Assembly (NCBI GenBank): GCA_023362775.1
Contig: JALMGJ010000001.1
Location: forward strand, 89,220,501 to 89,284,500
From: Charina bottae
Lineage: Eukaryota; Chordata; Lepidosauria; Squamata; Charinaidae
Length of the DNA: 64,000 nucleotides
Direction: 5' to 3'
Of the stretch, positions 33,456 through 45,866 are shown piece by piece. A program made the translations under genes and the position numbers. Each line of letters begins with the position of its first letter. The stretch's first letter is position 1. Under the pieces are notes generated by a model. The model saw only the letters and a list, made by a program, of their open reading frames with translations, was not told where the DNA came from and ran no database searches.

Positions 33456-34327
33456 TTTGAGGAGAACATTCCTCAAGTCTGCAGACACTGATAAAATGAA
33501 ATGTATGATTGTATGGATAAAAACATGGGGATAGAAAAGTAGAATCTTTCTTGGAGTGCATCACTAGCTTGTACCCTGATCTGGACCAATCAGAAAAGGG
33601 GAGATGATATGCTGCATCATTTTTATTAGGTAAACGTGTGACCAGTCTTTTATAGTTGATCTGTCTAATCCAGTATTATTTATCTGCTCTGCTCTGACCA
33701 TCAGTAATAGATCTATGAGAATAGTTGCTCTGTGTTTTTCTACATTATTTCATGAAATCTTCATGCTTGTACTAACGAGTCAGTGCTCTACACTAAGGAA
33801 CTCTTTTTGTTCTGGGTGTAGCAATGACAAGAGTAAATACATTGAAACTAGAGGGGAGGTTACCTAACCTAAATAGTTGTATGACAGCTCCTGTCTTCCT
33901 TCCTCTTTGCTACTGGACTTCAGAGTTCCTTCACAGTCCTTCAGAATGTCTCTGCAGATTCTATACTGTCAGCCTCTTTAGAGATGGGAGGAGCAACAGA
34001 AAGAAGCCAGTAATAGTTTCCCCAAATCTGGTGCTTTCCACCTGTTAGAGAAAAGTTCCTATCATTTCCATCTATTGGGGCCCAGCCATACTAGCGGAGT
34101 GCAGACAGTTATAATCCAGCAGATATGGATGCTGTCAGATTTGGGAAGGCTGCTGTAACTCTCTATACTTTAGGCCAAGTATAAAGCTGAATATTCCAAT
34201 ATGCAGTTATAGATAAACAAGGGACAAATTGGTTAGCAAAGTAGAAATGATCAGGTTGGAATACTTAAATTCTGTGGTTCTAAGAATGGCATTTGACATT
34301 TTTATCCCCTCCCTTTTTCCCTAATAG
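33456..34327. other. end of KIF13B intron 1
   Basis: The last ~30 bases are pyrimidine-rich (CCCTCCCTTTTTCCC) and end TAATAG, a good acceptor. Nothing else is recognised. Confidence 0.6.
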
Positions 34328-34421
34328 AAATAGATCTGCATACAAAATGTGTGATAGATGTGGATACAAACAAAGTTATTCTTCATCCTGTAAACACTAA
34401 CCTTTCGAAAGGAGATGCTAG
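34328..34421 (+). CDS. KIF13B: KIF13B coding exon 2 (kinesin-3 motor domain)
   Basis: The exon completes the Glu codon begun in exon 1 and encodes EIDLHTKCVIDVDTNKVIL, HPVNTNLSKGDA and the first two bases of an Arg codon. This is the region just before the first ATPase elements of the motor domain. It is preceded by a pyrimidine tract plus TAATAG and followed by GTAAGT (phase 2). From memory, KIF13B has DLHTKC, DVDANKVIL and VNTNLSKGDAR here, whereas KIF13A differs strongly, so the paralogue call is firm. The P-loop and switch exons are not in the window. Length is 94 bp, in frame with exon 1 and without stops. Confidence 0.95.
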
Positions 34422-35511
34422 GTAAGTTATTTTATTTTATTTTCTGTTTTTAAAGAAAGAGACAATATATTTTTAAGAAAGAGACATTGTAACAAAGTGT
34501 GAGTAGGGAAATTGAAGAGTCTCTTTTGGGGAATAAAATCTGATTTCCCAGTAAATTGACGTTGTTGCTACAATTTAAAATGAGAATCATTGTGTTCACT
34601 CTTATTTGTATAAATAGCTGAAAGTATATTCCAGCAAAACATGTTTTTTCTGTGTATTTGTTTATCTATTTCTAGCTATCCATCTCACCAACATAAATCT
34701 CCTACTGCAGTTACTCAAACAAGCATACATTATTACTCTTTTCAATGTGAGAAGGCTTGGCTCAAATACCATCTTATGTTAAAGCAATTTATTTGAAGAT
34801 TAAAGCACATTAGTTCCTCTGAATGGTGAATGGCTGAATGCAGCAGGTTGGAGAAGACATAAGTTTAATGGGAAGGCAATGTGTTTTTTTAATGGACTCT
34901 GACATAAAGATATTTTCTGAGTACAGGAAAATAACTAGAAGACTGTATGATGAGTGTATTTAGTTCTATTTCCTTGGTTTAGTGCAAAGTAGCATCTGGC
35001 CCAGGTGAAACATATCTAATTAGGTCTACTGCTAATTTCCTGGTCATATATTGTAGCCTCCTAATTGATTGATTCATTAATTTTCTCATTAATGGGATCC
35101 TGGCTGATTAATTAATTCCAGATTACAGCAAAACCATACTGTATTATCTTGAATCCCTAACTGGTCTCTGCAGTGGTTTGATTGCAGTAAGCCTTGGCAG
35201 GTTACAAGCTCTTCATACTTGCTCTGTGGGCATAAAAAATAGGGAAATAAAGAAGAATGGGGAAAAAAGCATGTTACAGGTAGCAGAGAAGATGCATTGA
35301 AGATCATGAAGTAAAGTCATTGAAACTCTGGATAAGGAATGGAGAAGAAAGTGATATATATGCTGCTTTAGCCACATATATTAATATGTGCCATTCTAAA
35401 TAGTAACAAAATTCTACTTGAGCTGTCTTGGGCTACACCAGAAAGTTGTAATTCAACACATGTAGAAGGTTCTACTTTGAGGAAGACTATTGTATGACTA
35501 TAGTAAGAATA
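34422..35511 (+). other. start of KIF13B intron 2
   Basis: The intron begins GTAAGT. I looked for the next exon (expected to encode a GQPKVFAYDHC-like segment) through 64000 and did not see it, so intron 2 appears to exceed 29.5 kb. No feature is recognised in this first kilobase. Confidence 0.6.
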
Positions 35512-35519
35512 CTATAGGA

Positions 35520-35790
35520 CAGAGCTTTCCAAACTGTGTGTCGCGACACAAAAGTGTGTCGCCACACACAGTCTGGTGTGTCGCCACACAACCCGGAAGC
35601 GCTGATCATCATCAGCGCTTCCGGGTTTTCCCACGGCGACACACCAACGGCAGCGTGCAAAAATCTGAAAGCGGCAGCAGCGCTTCCAGGTTTTTGCACG
35701 CTGCTGCAACGGCGGCACTTCCGGGTTTTCCCGCGGCGACACACCAACAGTGGTTGGTGTGTCGCCGCGGGAAAACTTTGGAAAGCCCTG
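35520..35790. mobile_element. hAT MITE, family 1
   Basis: 271 bp with termini CAGAGCTTTCCAAACT / TTTGGAAAGCCCTG and a perfect 8-bp duplication CTATAGGA (35512-35519, 35791-35798). It has the same 17-bp-arm hairpin (35590-35627) as the copy at 32965, so both are the CCGGAAG subfamily. Confidence 0.92.
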
Positions 35791-35798
35791 CTATAGGA

Positions 35799-37760
35799 CA
35801 TAAAATTATTCTTATTCATTTTAAATGTCTCTTTCTTCATGTTCAGTGAGAACATATAAAGCAGAGATCCCTAATCTTTTGGGGCCAGTTGGTGCAGCCT
35901 CATAAATGGCTGCCATGCTGAACATGGCCAGTCACAAAATATCCATTTACATGAGGGAAATTGTGATGTTGCTCCTCACTACCTCAACTTACATTTTTTC
36001 TGGGCAGATGGACCTGCTTCCAAACTCTCTATAAGATTTGTGTATGACCCAGAACCATACTAGGAAATGAATAATATTCGCAAGGCTGGTACTTTATGTT
36101 ACAGCATGCTAATTTCCCATTTAAGTTTTTAAAACATATGCATACATGTACAGACAAACACACAACATCATGCTATTCCCTTTGGGGGTAATCAATTTAT
36201 GCAAAATGCAGAAAGGAAGTAAGAAATGATAACCCAAAGAAATTAAAGTCATAGATAAGGGGAAAAAAGGAAATGCTGCTAAATCTTCTTTACACCAACC
36301 CATTTGCTTTACTTCTCAAATATTTCTGTCTTTACAAACCCTTGGAGAGCACATCCATACACCAGTTCATAATCTTCCTCTGTTCTTTGAATCTCTCTTG
36401 AGGAACTCATCAACTCTATCTAATCATAACTTTCTTAGTTTTCCCCTTTCTCTCAACACATTCACTCACCCTTCATATATTTCTTTTGTGATTTGATCAT
36501 CATTTTCTCTATATGACCAGGCCAAGTCAATATATTTCATTCATATGGGTCACTCACATTTGTGTTCACATTCATTCAGCACCCATTCATGCTTGACAAT
36601 CTCTTCTTTTCCCCACACAAACTTCTTAAATAATCCATTCCCACTACATTCAGCTTACTTTCATTTTTCTCTTGACTTATGCAACTTTTATTTAAATATA
36701 ACAAAATTATTAGAAGCATACTCTTTTACATGGCTATTTTCACTTCTTATGACAATATATTTCATCCTTTTGTAGCAATCATGATCTTATATGCCTTTTT
36801 TCTCATCTACAGCCTCACCCTTCATGGGAGCACAACATGTACTGTAACTATCACTAGCCACTGGCTCATACATTCTGACATACATTTTAGCCCTTTCATT
36901 CATAATTAAACTTACAGATTGATTGATTGACTGTGCTTATGCACAACTGACTCCAGAAGTATTCCCAGCAGTTTATAAAACTGGAATAAAACCATTAAAA
37001 ACAGTTCAAATAAACATAAATACCCATGGTATCCATAAAATACGACCATGCCCAGTTCTAAAAATCATAAATACTTAACTAATTAAAAGCTCTGCAGAAA
37101 AGTTTCGTTTTGAGGCCCTTTCCATTATAATTAAATACAACACTATCTGGATCTCTGAGGGCTGTTCTATAAAACTGGAACATAACTAGAAAAACATTTC
37201 TATAAGACAGCTCCACTGAATTTTGGTTGGTGCAAGTTATTGAACCCCAGTTTAAGTATCAGTACTTTATCTTGTTCACTGCTACGTCTCACAAAAGCAT
37301 CTCAAAAATAAATTGTAAAATACAAGGAAAACACATATACTTCCTAGGTGCCCCTTCATGAAATAAGCTGCCCAATTTTAGTGTGGTAATGTCTGAGCTG
37401 TGAATGCTGTTTCAGCTTCTTCCTAAGTAGATGTTTTGAAAGCTGAAGACAGGTATGATGTATATCAGTAGTGGCAAAAATAAAAACAAAGACCTACAAT
37501 CAAGCCTGTGTATACTATGATTTTGTAGAACTGAAATAGTATGAAATTTGCAGAAATCAATTTATCAGTCTTTTTTTAATTAAATCTAGATTTTAAGCCC
37601 ATATGATTCTTGTCTTACCTTAGAATCAGATAAAATATATAGAATCACATAAAATAACTAAAATATGATATCATATAAATGCTTAATTTCTATGATTCTT
37701 GCAGTCTATAAGGGTTTCCATTGATGATATTGTTCGTTGGTGTTTTTTTTTCAGGGGGGG
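35799..37760. other. KIF13B intron 2, faint repeat relics only
   Basis: A stretch at about 35865 (CAGAGATCCCTAATCTTTTG) resembles a hAT terminus without a partner. About 36920-37330 resembles a decayed LINE 3' region. Neither is firm. No exon is seen. Confidence 0.4.
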
Positions 37761-37973
37761 TGTCTTTGAGTCAGTCTTGGCACGTGGTGACTGCCTGGAC
37801 AAGTCACTGTAGTTTTCTTGGTAAGATTTCAGAAGTGGTTTGCCATTGCTTGCTTCCTAGGGCTGAGAGAGAGTGACTGGCCCAAGGTCACCCAGCTGGC
37901 TTCATGCCTAAGGTGGGACTAGAATTCATGGTCTCCCAGTTTCTAGCCTGGTGCCTTAACCACTACACCAAAC
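37761..37973 (-). mobile_element. tRNA-derived SINE, MIR/CORE-like
   Basis: On the minus strand the head reads GTTTGGTGTAGTGGTTAAGG (A-box region), then GACCATGAATTCTAGTCCCA (B-box region), then a core AGCTGGGTGACCTTGGGCCA, as in MIR/CORE SINEs. A second copy lies at 55817-56040 with the same order of blocks. Confidence 0.8.
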
Positions 37974-38162
37974 TTTTTTGGGGGTAGTGTAATCTAAATT
38001 CAGTACTATGCCTTCTTCTTGATCAAGTAGCAGATTTTTTAAAATATAATTCTGAAGGCTAAGCAATACATCTTTCTAAATGAAATTCTCTTAGAAATAA
38101 AAACTAACAGCTATAGTCGTTGTAAGAGGAGAGCTGTATTTGTCTATGGCAGCCAAAAATCA

Positions 38163-39923
38163 TTATTTCAATATATGATTACTGCGGCAAGATTATTATA
38201 TGCACAGAGATGGAAAGATTCGACACTACCCACTGTGGAGGAATGGTTGGTGAAACTGACAGATCTTGCTGGATAAATTAACTTATTTGATTAGAGAAAA
38301 GACACTATCTACATTTATTGGTGACTGGAATCCTCTTGTGGACTTTTTGCATAAAAATGAAAAAATGAACTTATGATTTATGGCTTTGATGATTTGACAG
38401 GATAGATTATAGAAAGAAGAGTATTATGTACTTTTAGAGAGAGGGGTTAAAATATAATTGTACTTATAACTGCTGTGAAGAATATCGGTAGCCACTTCTT
38501 TGTATGGCTGTTGTGGGTCTTCCAGGCTGTGTGGCCGTGTTCTGGAAGTTGTGGTTCCTAACGTTTCGCCAGCATCTGTGGCCAGCATCTTCAGAGGGCA
38601 GGAGCACAGACAGAAGTGAAATCTCTGTGCCCAGGTAGAGTGGCAATGTTTTGTTTGTTTTCTATTTATAGAGCTAAGTTATAGGAGATTAGGTGGGGTT
38701 TTTTGTTGTGTTGAAATGTTAACGAGTGGCTGATGAGCATGATTAGCATGTTCATTGTGAGAAGTATTCCCATGTCCTGGTGGTTGGACTGAGTTCGTTG
38801 ACCTTTTGCAGGCTGTGTTTTTCAGGACTGGTAGCCAGGTTTTGCTCATTTTTAGACTTTCTTCTTTTTTATTGTAACTGTGCTGGTGTTTGTGAATTTC
38901 AATGGCTTCTCTGTATAATCTGGTGTAGTGGCTTTTGGTGTTGTCCAGTATTTCTGTGTTTTCAAATAGGATTTTGTGTCCCGTTTGCTTGAGAGCATGT
39001 TCAGCTACTGAAGATTTTTCCGGTTGCTGTAGTCTGCAGTGTCTTTCGTGTTCTTTTATCCTGGTGTGAATGCTTTGTTTTGTGGTTCCGATGTATACTT
39101 GTCCACAGCTGCATGGTATGCAGTATACTCCTGCAGCGGTGCGGGGGTCCCTTTTGTCTTTTGCTGATTTTAGCATTTGTTGTATTTTCCTGGTGGGTCT
39201 GAAGACTGAAAGTTGTGTTTTTCCATCAGTTTTCCCATGCGGTCAGTGACTCCTTTGATGTAGGGCAGGAATACTTTGTTTGTGTGGGGCTGTTTTTCTT
39301 CAGTTGGATGTTGTTTTCTTGGTTTGATGGCTCTTTTTATTTCATTCTTGGAATAGCCATTTGCCTGTAGGACCCAATTCAGATGGTTAAGTTCATTGTT
39401 GAGAAATTGGGTTTCACAGTTTCGATTAGCACGATCCACCAAGGTTTTGATCATGCCTCTCTTTTGTCGTGGGTGGTGATTGGAATTTTTGTGCAGATAC
39501 CGGTCTGTATGGGTGGGTTTTCTGTATACTTTGTGTCCTAGTTTGAGGTCTGGTTTGCGTATGACCAGCGTATCTAAAAATGGAAGTTTGCTACTCTACC
39601 TGGGCACAGAGATTTCACTTCTGTCTGTGCTCCTGCCCTCTGAAGATGCTGGCCACAGATGCTGGCGAAACGTTAGGAACCACAACTTCCAGAACACGGC
39701 CACACAGCCCGGAAGACCCACAACAGCCATCGAACTCCGGCCGTGAAAGCCTTCGACAATACACTTCTTTGTATCTTTTTTTTTCTTCTCTATTTTTTTC
39801 AACTTTTTTCTCTTTTCTTGCATTTTTTGTTTTCTCTTTGGGTTTTTTTCTCCCTTACTTTATATTAGTTTGTATTAGTTTTTATCTTCTTTTTTAAAAG
39901 TTTCAATAAAAATCATATGTGGA
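38163..39923 (+). pseudogene. L1 LINE 3' end, carrying a PLE insertion
   Basis: L1 LINEs encode an ORF2 endonuclease-reverse transcriptase. From about 38167 the frame reads ITAARLLYAQRWKDSTLP, TVEEWLVKLTDLA, then after a one-base shift DKLTYLIREKTLSTFIGDW and NPLVDFLHKNEK, the C-terminus of L1 ORF2. The 3' part resumes after the PLE with T-rich sequence and an AATAAA signal near 39905. A 12-bp duplication AGCCAAAAATCA (38151-38162, 39924-39935) bounds the whole unit, so the L1 came first and the PLE (38505-39761) landed in it. It is 5'-truncated and dead. Confidence 0.85.
38505..39761. mobile_element. PLE insertion inside L1, with inverted right end
   Basis: A 12-bp duplication CACTTCTTTGTA lies at 38493-38504 and 39762-39773. 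From the left: a terminal repeat lacking its first ~30 bp (minus), a C-terminal coding piece with the GIY-YIG core (39454-38679, minus, one frame change near 39175-39210 caused by a short deletion), then at about 39588 an abrupt switch to a complete inverted terminal repeat ending ...CCTTCGACAATA. No RT core remains. Confidence 0.9.
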
Positions 39924-39935
39924 AGCCAAAAATCA

Positions 39936-41590
39936 GAAGGAGTCACAGCACCTTTTCCAACTAACAAATTCTATTAAAAGATATAAGCCTTCATAAACTA
40001 TAACTCATTTCCTCCAATGCATGGAGTGGGTAAATTGATGTAGGATTTAAACTGGAATGAGATGGGGAGGGGAAAATGGTGGGGGAAGATAGGGTGGATA
40101 TGCAGATGCAGGGTGAAACAGTTAAAAGTGACTTATCAATTAGAATTGTAATGTGTTAAAAACCCATTATATGTGTTGAGACCTGAGGTGGCCTGAAACC
40201 TTTTAATGCTGGCAAATCTCTCCCTCGATTTATTGTGCTGGTAAAATTTCTTTGTACCAAAACTGTAATGAAATGTCCTTGGAGATTAAAATGCTCTGAT
40301 ATTACTTTGTCCTTGTTTTGAGTCCTGATGTCAAACCTGTGTCAATTAACCCTTTTGTGCAAAGCCTGGCCCATTTGTTCTTCATAGAATTTGGAGGAGC
40401 ACTGCTGGAAGATGATGGCATTTATCACATGAAGGCACCTCTAATCTTGTATGTGAAGTTTCTGGGGCCTGTGATGGTGCTATTGGTGTCAATGTGGAGG
40501 GAAAATAGCCAGAAACTGAGAGTCATGAAATACAAGCAGAGTTGAATCCAACTTACTCGTGGAGAACTCTTGAAGAGTATGTTTCTCACGTCTGAATTCT
40601 TAGGCTGATCCTGTACTTTGGGCAGCCCACCTTGGCAGCATGTGTCTACCCAAATCTCCAAGAAGCCCTTTTACATATGGAAAATTTCAATCCTGCTAAA
40701 GAGTCTTTCTACTCTTTGCCAATGTGTTTTGTTCTTCCTAGCAATTTGCCATTATATGACTGCCTACCAAAGATTCTCTCTGTTGCAGGTGAGGTGTCAA
40801 GGAAGACTGAGGAAGGAGGCAAATTTGTGAACAGCTGCCAGCAGTTCACATCATTTCTAGAAGCTATTGGCAGGCGGGAACAGGACCATAAACTTTCTCT
40901 TCTGTTTTTTTGGAGCTTCTTAAGTTCCACTTCCTTATTCCTAGCTTTTAGACTGGATATTCCTGATCTTTCTGGGAAATCACTGTTTCGTGTGCCTATA
41001 TTACTCCCCAAAATAATAAAGGGAAGATTCTGGCAGAAAAGACAAACTAAACACCATTTAGCTCTTGTCCAATTTTTATAAAGCCATAACAACAAAAATT
41101 ACTGTTTCTGAGTTTGTTTAAGCAGAACTGCTAGTATGAGAACCATTGGCAGCAGTGGCAAAACATGTAATTAGAACTCATGGCTCAGGGAGAGTGGGTG
41201 TCCCACTGAGTAATGCCATGTTTGCACTAGAACTTTCACTTCTGTCAGCTAAGTCTGCTTACTTAAGCACTGAGCAAAGTTCAGGCATCTAGATCAAGAT
41301 CACAAGGTTGGTTGTGTGCCTCAAACTTTGACAGCCAACCCACTTTTTAAGTAAATAGCCTGAAAGCTCCAGTGTGGATTTGCAAAGCCACAGGGAACGT
41401 TGCTGTTATTGTGGAAGAGATCAACTATATGGCTTGAAATGCAGGAGAGCAGGAATTCCTTCCCATTATAGTACAGTACTCTTGGGTCATATTGCTACCC
41501 CAGGTCTTGAAGTGCAGCAGTTGGGGCGATAAGTCTTGGATTGTGCATATTCCTCTACACAGATGTCAGGGAATCCTGAACTGTGCCTTT
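39936..41590. other. KIF13B intron 2, no gene recognised
   Basis: Open frames of 75 codons (40318-40545) and 149 codons (40632-41081) occur, but neither resembles a known family nor has exon-like borders. I treat them as chance frames. Confidence 0.4.
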
Positions 41591-41591
41591 T

Positions 41592-42077
41592 TGTTGTTGT
41601 TCAGTCGTTTAGTCGTGTCCGACTCTTCGTGACCTCATGGACCATAGCACGCCAGGCCTTCCTGTCCTCCACTGTCTCTCGGAGTTTACTCAAATTCATG
41701 TTCATTATATCGGTGATGCTATCTAACCATCTCATCCTCTGCCGTCCCCTTCTCCTTTTGCCTTCAGTCTTTCCCAGCATCAGGGTCTTTTCCAGTGAGT
41801 CCTCTCTTTGCATTAGGTGGCCAAAGTACTTGAGCTTCAGCTTCAGTATCTGTCCTTCCAATGAGCAGTCAGGGTTGATTTCCTTTAGGATTGACTGGTT
41901 TGACCTCCTTGCAGTCCAAGGGACTCTCAAGAGTCTTCTCCAGCACCACAGTTCAAAAGCATCAATTCTTCGGCGCTCAGCCTTCCTTAGGGTCCAACTC
42001 TCACAGCCATACATTACTACTGGAAAAACCATAGCTTTAACTATATGGACCTTTGTCGGCAAGGTGATGTCTCTGCT
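41592..42077 (-). pseudogene. Bov-B LINE, 5'-truncated
   Basis: A 160-codon open frame covers the C-terminal region: VRIVKAMVFPVVMYGC-like, then WTARRSNQSILKEI, EDSLEKTLMLGKTEGK and the end EVTKSRTRLND. The (GTT)n tail lies at left. Bov-B homology stops at about 42077 (GATGTCTCTGCT), and I find no clear target duplication. It is very close to the 27263 copy, so the same subfamily. Confidence 0.9.
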
Positions 42078-42110
42078 ATACACTGCCCTGATACATTTTT
42101 GAGAGAGCAG

Positions 42111-42152
42111 ATGAATGAATGAATGAATGAATGAATGAATGAATGAATGAAT
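42111..42152. repeat. (GAAT)n microsatellite
   Basis: About ten ATGA/GAAT units just beyond the truncated end of the Bov-B copy. Confidence 0.95.
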
Positions 42153-45100
42153 TTAATAATGTAGAAATTGAAGTTATTGATTTTTCCTGGGATAAAAATA
42201 GAAGATATATAGTGATTATGGATTTTTCCTCCTTCCCCTGGTCCCATAACTAAAACTCAGAATGCTTGTAGAAGTCATGCTTTATTATGGGTGAAGTTAT
42301 AGTCTCACTACTATAGAATTATTCCTTTTGTATAATAATAATTTTGCTGTTCTAGATGCAAAACATAACTCCCCTTTCTATACTTAGAACACATATTTTA
42401 CAAAGTGGATCATGAAGGTTTGCCTTACAATACATTTCTTAATTTTTAAGAGAACACGAAAGGCTCTGTTGTTTGCTTGAACAGATTTTTGCAATGCTTA
42501 CTCTAGTCTTACTGCAGTTTAAAAGATTAGAGTTGGAAAAGGTGGGTTTTGAGGAGAGATTATAAGAGGAGAAGTAAGCCTGCCAACTTCCACTCAGAAG
42601 GAGGCTGGGAATAATGCCTGTCATCCTCATCTGAGCAGAGGAAAGACTGAAAGAATGGCAGGGGTAGAATTTCCACTTCCTGAATTCATTGTCAGCCCCC
42701 TCCCCCTACATCCCATTATCATCCGGTCCACCAAGACTGTTTGACAGTCCAGTCACTGGGCTAGTTTAAGTTCTATATCTCTGGAATTGGGGTATTATTA
42801 CACAGATGTTTGGGAAGGAAATTCTACATCTGAGAGTCAGTAAGAAAAAAAAAAGCATTGAGTTATATAAAAGAACAGAAAATGTTTGAGCTGTTTGAGC
42901 AGGAGAGTTGAGGGAGGGAGGGCCATCCTGTATGTTGTGGGCTAATGCAACAAAATGATTTGTATCATTTATATACTGCCTTATATCATAAAATAATTTA
43001 AATGAAGTTAAAAAAATATGCAGCATGGCAAATATAAACACTTACAGTATGTTTCTAAGGAGGCCTAAATGCTTATAAACACTGCAAATTGGTAGAAGCA
43101 AAAGAAGGGGGAAGTTAGAAACCAAATAGCTTTTTGAACTTGTTTATTTTGTTTTTTTGTTTTTATTAATATGCATAAACGAACAATAAGTAACAATACA
43201 GTGGAGGCCTTAGTATTAAGTACTAAGTATTAAGTTTAAGATAAAAACTTTTATTATATAGCAAATAATGTATTTTGTGGTTGTTTATCAATGCCATATT
43301 CAGCTTTAGATGTAAATTTTAAGTAACCTTATGCTTATCAACATTAACATTTTAGAAATCATAGTTAATATAGATATAAACTGTCTTTTTTCATCTTTAA
43401 GGATTTATCAAAATCATCAGTGTTAATAATCTCCAGTCAACACTATATAAATGCCACTGTACACACACCCCAAATTTTTTTTTGAAAGACAAGAAATAAG
43501 TACTTCTTGCGGTTCCTAGAGAAATATAGCTCTCAAGGTAGGCAGAATAGGGATACCTTTTGCTTTTTTCTATTGGAAACAAGAGAAGAGAGCAAATGAA
43601 CTTCCAAAGATAATCATTACATGGTAATAATAACAACAACAACAACAATCATCACCACACCACCACCACCACAACAGGAAACATCTGCTTGGGGTGGGTA
43701 ACACCTATAACTGTGGAATCTGGATGAGGCCGCCTTAATTAATCTCAAACTTCAGGAAGGTGGGTTGCTTGGGGTGAATGTCATCCCCCCCCCAGCAAAT
43801 GAGAGCACTGATGTGATGCTTCAGGGTACAAATCAAGTCCCTAAAATTCAGGAGGTTTTTCTCTGTACCTTGCTGAATAACTGAGCAGCATGGTTCTTTA
43901 TTTTCCCCTTGAGTTGCTACTGATAATCTATTGTTGGACTCTGAATATCAGATTTAGTCATCCAAACATGATCGTGTTAGTGTTTTGCCAGCAAGCTGCC
44001 TGAAGGAGAAATGTGCTCATTCTCTGCTTGTGTATTTTGGGTTTTGTGCGTGTGCGTGCGTGTGTGTGATGTAAGCCCTTGAGGTGGAGGGAAAAATTGC
44101 TCTCTGTGATTTAAAAACAACCCAATGATTCTCAATATGCCAACACCTCAGAATTTACATTTTGTAGCTGCAGTCATTTGCTCCTGAATTGGCTTCTTAA
44201 TTATTTCGTTCTTTTCAAGGAGTTGTTTGCTTTGAGTAAATATCAAGCCTTCTATTATTGTGTTAGAGCAAAATGCTTTCTATTACACATTAACTCAGTT
44301 GAGCCTTTCACACAATAAAGGCTTTTGCAATTAAAGTAACCTTGAAAAAAACCTCAGAGGTGTGGCTACCCTGAAAGTAAAATCCCTGTAAACAGACAAA
44401 TTCCTTTGGAGGAACCACATATGAAGAAAATGTTCCCAACAGGCAATTTTAGTCAGCAAGCTGAACTCTTATTGCCACTCATTTTCTTTTGTAACTGGTA
44501 GGCCTTTTGCAGACAAATGTTAGAAATTTGCAGCCAAAGCTGAGAATCCCACAAGGCAGAGATTTGGGGACACATGACATGGTGATGGGCAACATTAACC
44601 CTTTCACATGGGCAATCTGGAGTCCATGGATAATTGAAGCATGGTCTAAATATGGAAGGAGTTGGCCTTCATGACAGATGGTCATCCTTTACCTTCTCCT
44701 CCATCAAGCATCTGGCTCCCTTGCAGAGCACATCCTCCAGTATTATAGTAGTTTGTGGCTCTGAGACTGCTATTCTGTGGCAGTAAAAAAAAGAAGAGAA
44801 AAAGGAACCTTATATTATGAGGAGGGGCCATAGCTTTGTGGACAAGCTCATGCTGAAAGCCAGGAAGCTGTTTCTTCAAAACCTTGCCTGAGTCACAAAT
44901 TCATTAGAGACAAGACACGTTTCGCTCTACCTCCCATCTATAATTATGTTGGATAATGCTCATCTACCTAAACAAGGCTGTTGTAAATACTACTGCACTT
45001 CTTGTAAATATTACAAAATATTTTGTAAACATTGAACTGGTAATTATTGCATAAATCCTGAAGACAACAGTTGATGGAAGCTACTGCCTTTGAAAGGGAG

Positions 45101-45600
45101 TTAACATCAGTAACTCTTGGATACCATAATATAGCACATTCTGGTGTTTCCTCTTGTCACCATATCATTTAAATAGAAACAGATGTGGCAGCATTCAGTA
45201 AAATTCCATGTGCATCTTTCAGAAGAAACCTCTGGTGCTCATGGATTGCCTACATGTCTTTATCCAACTATTCTATTAACAAAACAGTGAACCAACTAAA
45301 CTGACAAACTTTTTATAACAACCCCTTTTTTGCTGTTAATATTTATTCATTCATCTATTGTCAGGGCAATCAGTGAAGAAACAATGCTGAGTCCAAGTTC
45401 CAACTCTAGTATCTTTATTGTTTCTACCATACACAGAATCTTGCCAAACTAAAGGTCCCTTTTCTGAGCCTAAGGGAAAAATACCCTTGGGAATCTAGGG
45501 CGGTGCTTGCCTACTCCTCTTCCTCGGCACCCCTGCACTTTCCACGCTAAACAAGCTGTGACTTCGCTTATCAGCCTGGAATGCCCTCCATCACACCTAT
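42153..45600. other. KIF13B intron 2, no gene recognised
   Basis: Short simple repeats: AAC/CCA triplets near 43630-43675 and GTGC/GTGT near 44046-44068. No exon or element is recognised. Confidence 0.45.
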
Positions 45601-45866
45601 TCATCCATCCATCCATCCATCCATCCATCCATCCATCCATCCATCCATCCTTTGTGTTTATATTCTGCACACTTAAAGTGGAGTGCAAGAAGGTTCCCAT
45701 CATCCTCACAATAACAATCTTATGAGGTTAGATTGGCCTAAGAAAGCATGTATAGCTGTAGCTGTAAAACACTCAGTGAGTTCTATAATCAAGTGGGGAT
45801 TTGAACCTGGATCTCTTCATTCTAGGTCCACTTTCTTAACCACTGTACAACGCTGGCTCTACATAA
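45601..45866 (-). mobile_element. tRNA-derived SINE with (CATC)n at its tail side
   Basis: On the minus strand the head reads GAGCCAGCGTTGTACAGTGG, then a B-box GGTTCAAATCCCC, a core with CTCACTGAGTG, and a tail with CCTCATAAGATTGTTATTGT, as in squamate MIR/CORE-like SINEs. A clean (CATC)n tract (45601-45651) follows the tail and probably expanded from it. Confidence 0.7.

Noticed and set aside
40632..41081. 149-codon open frame as a host exon
   Set aside because: No recognised family, and no convincing acceptor and donor pair; position inside KIF13B intron 2 does not help it.
45601..45651. CRISPR-like or minisatellite array
   Set aside because: It is a simple CATC tetranucleotide run without spacers; the other short tandem arrays are also plain microsatellites.
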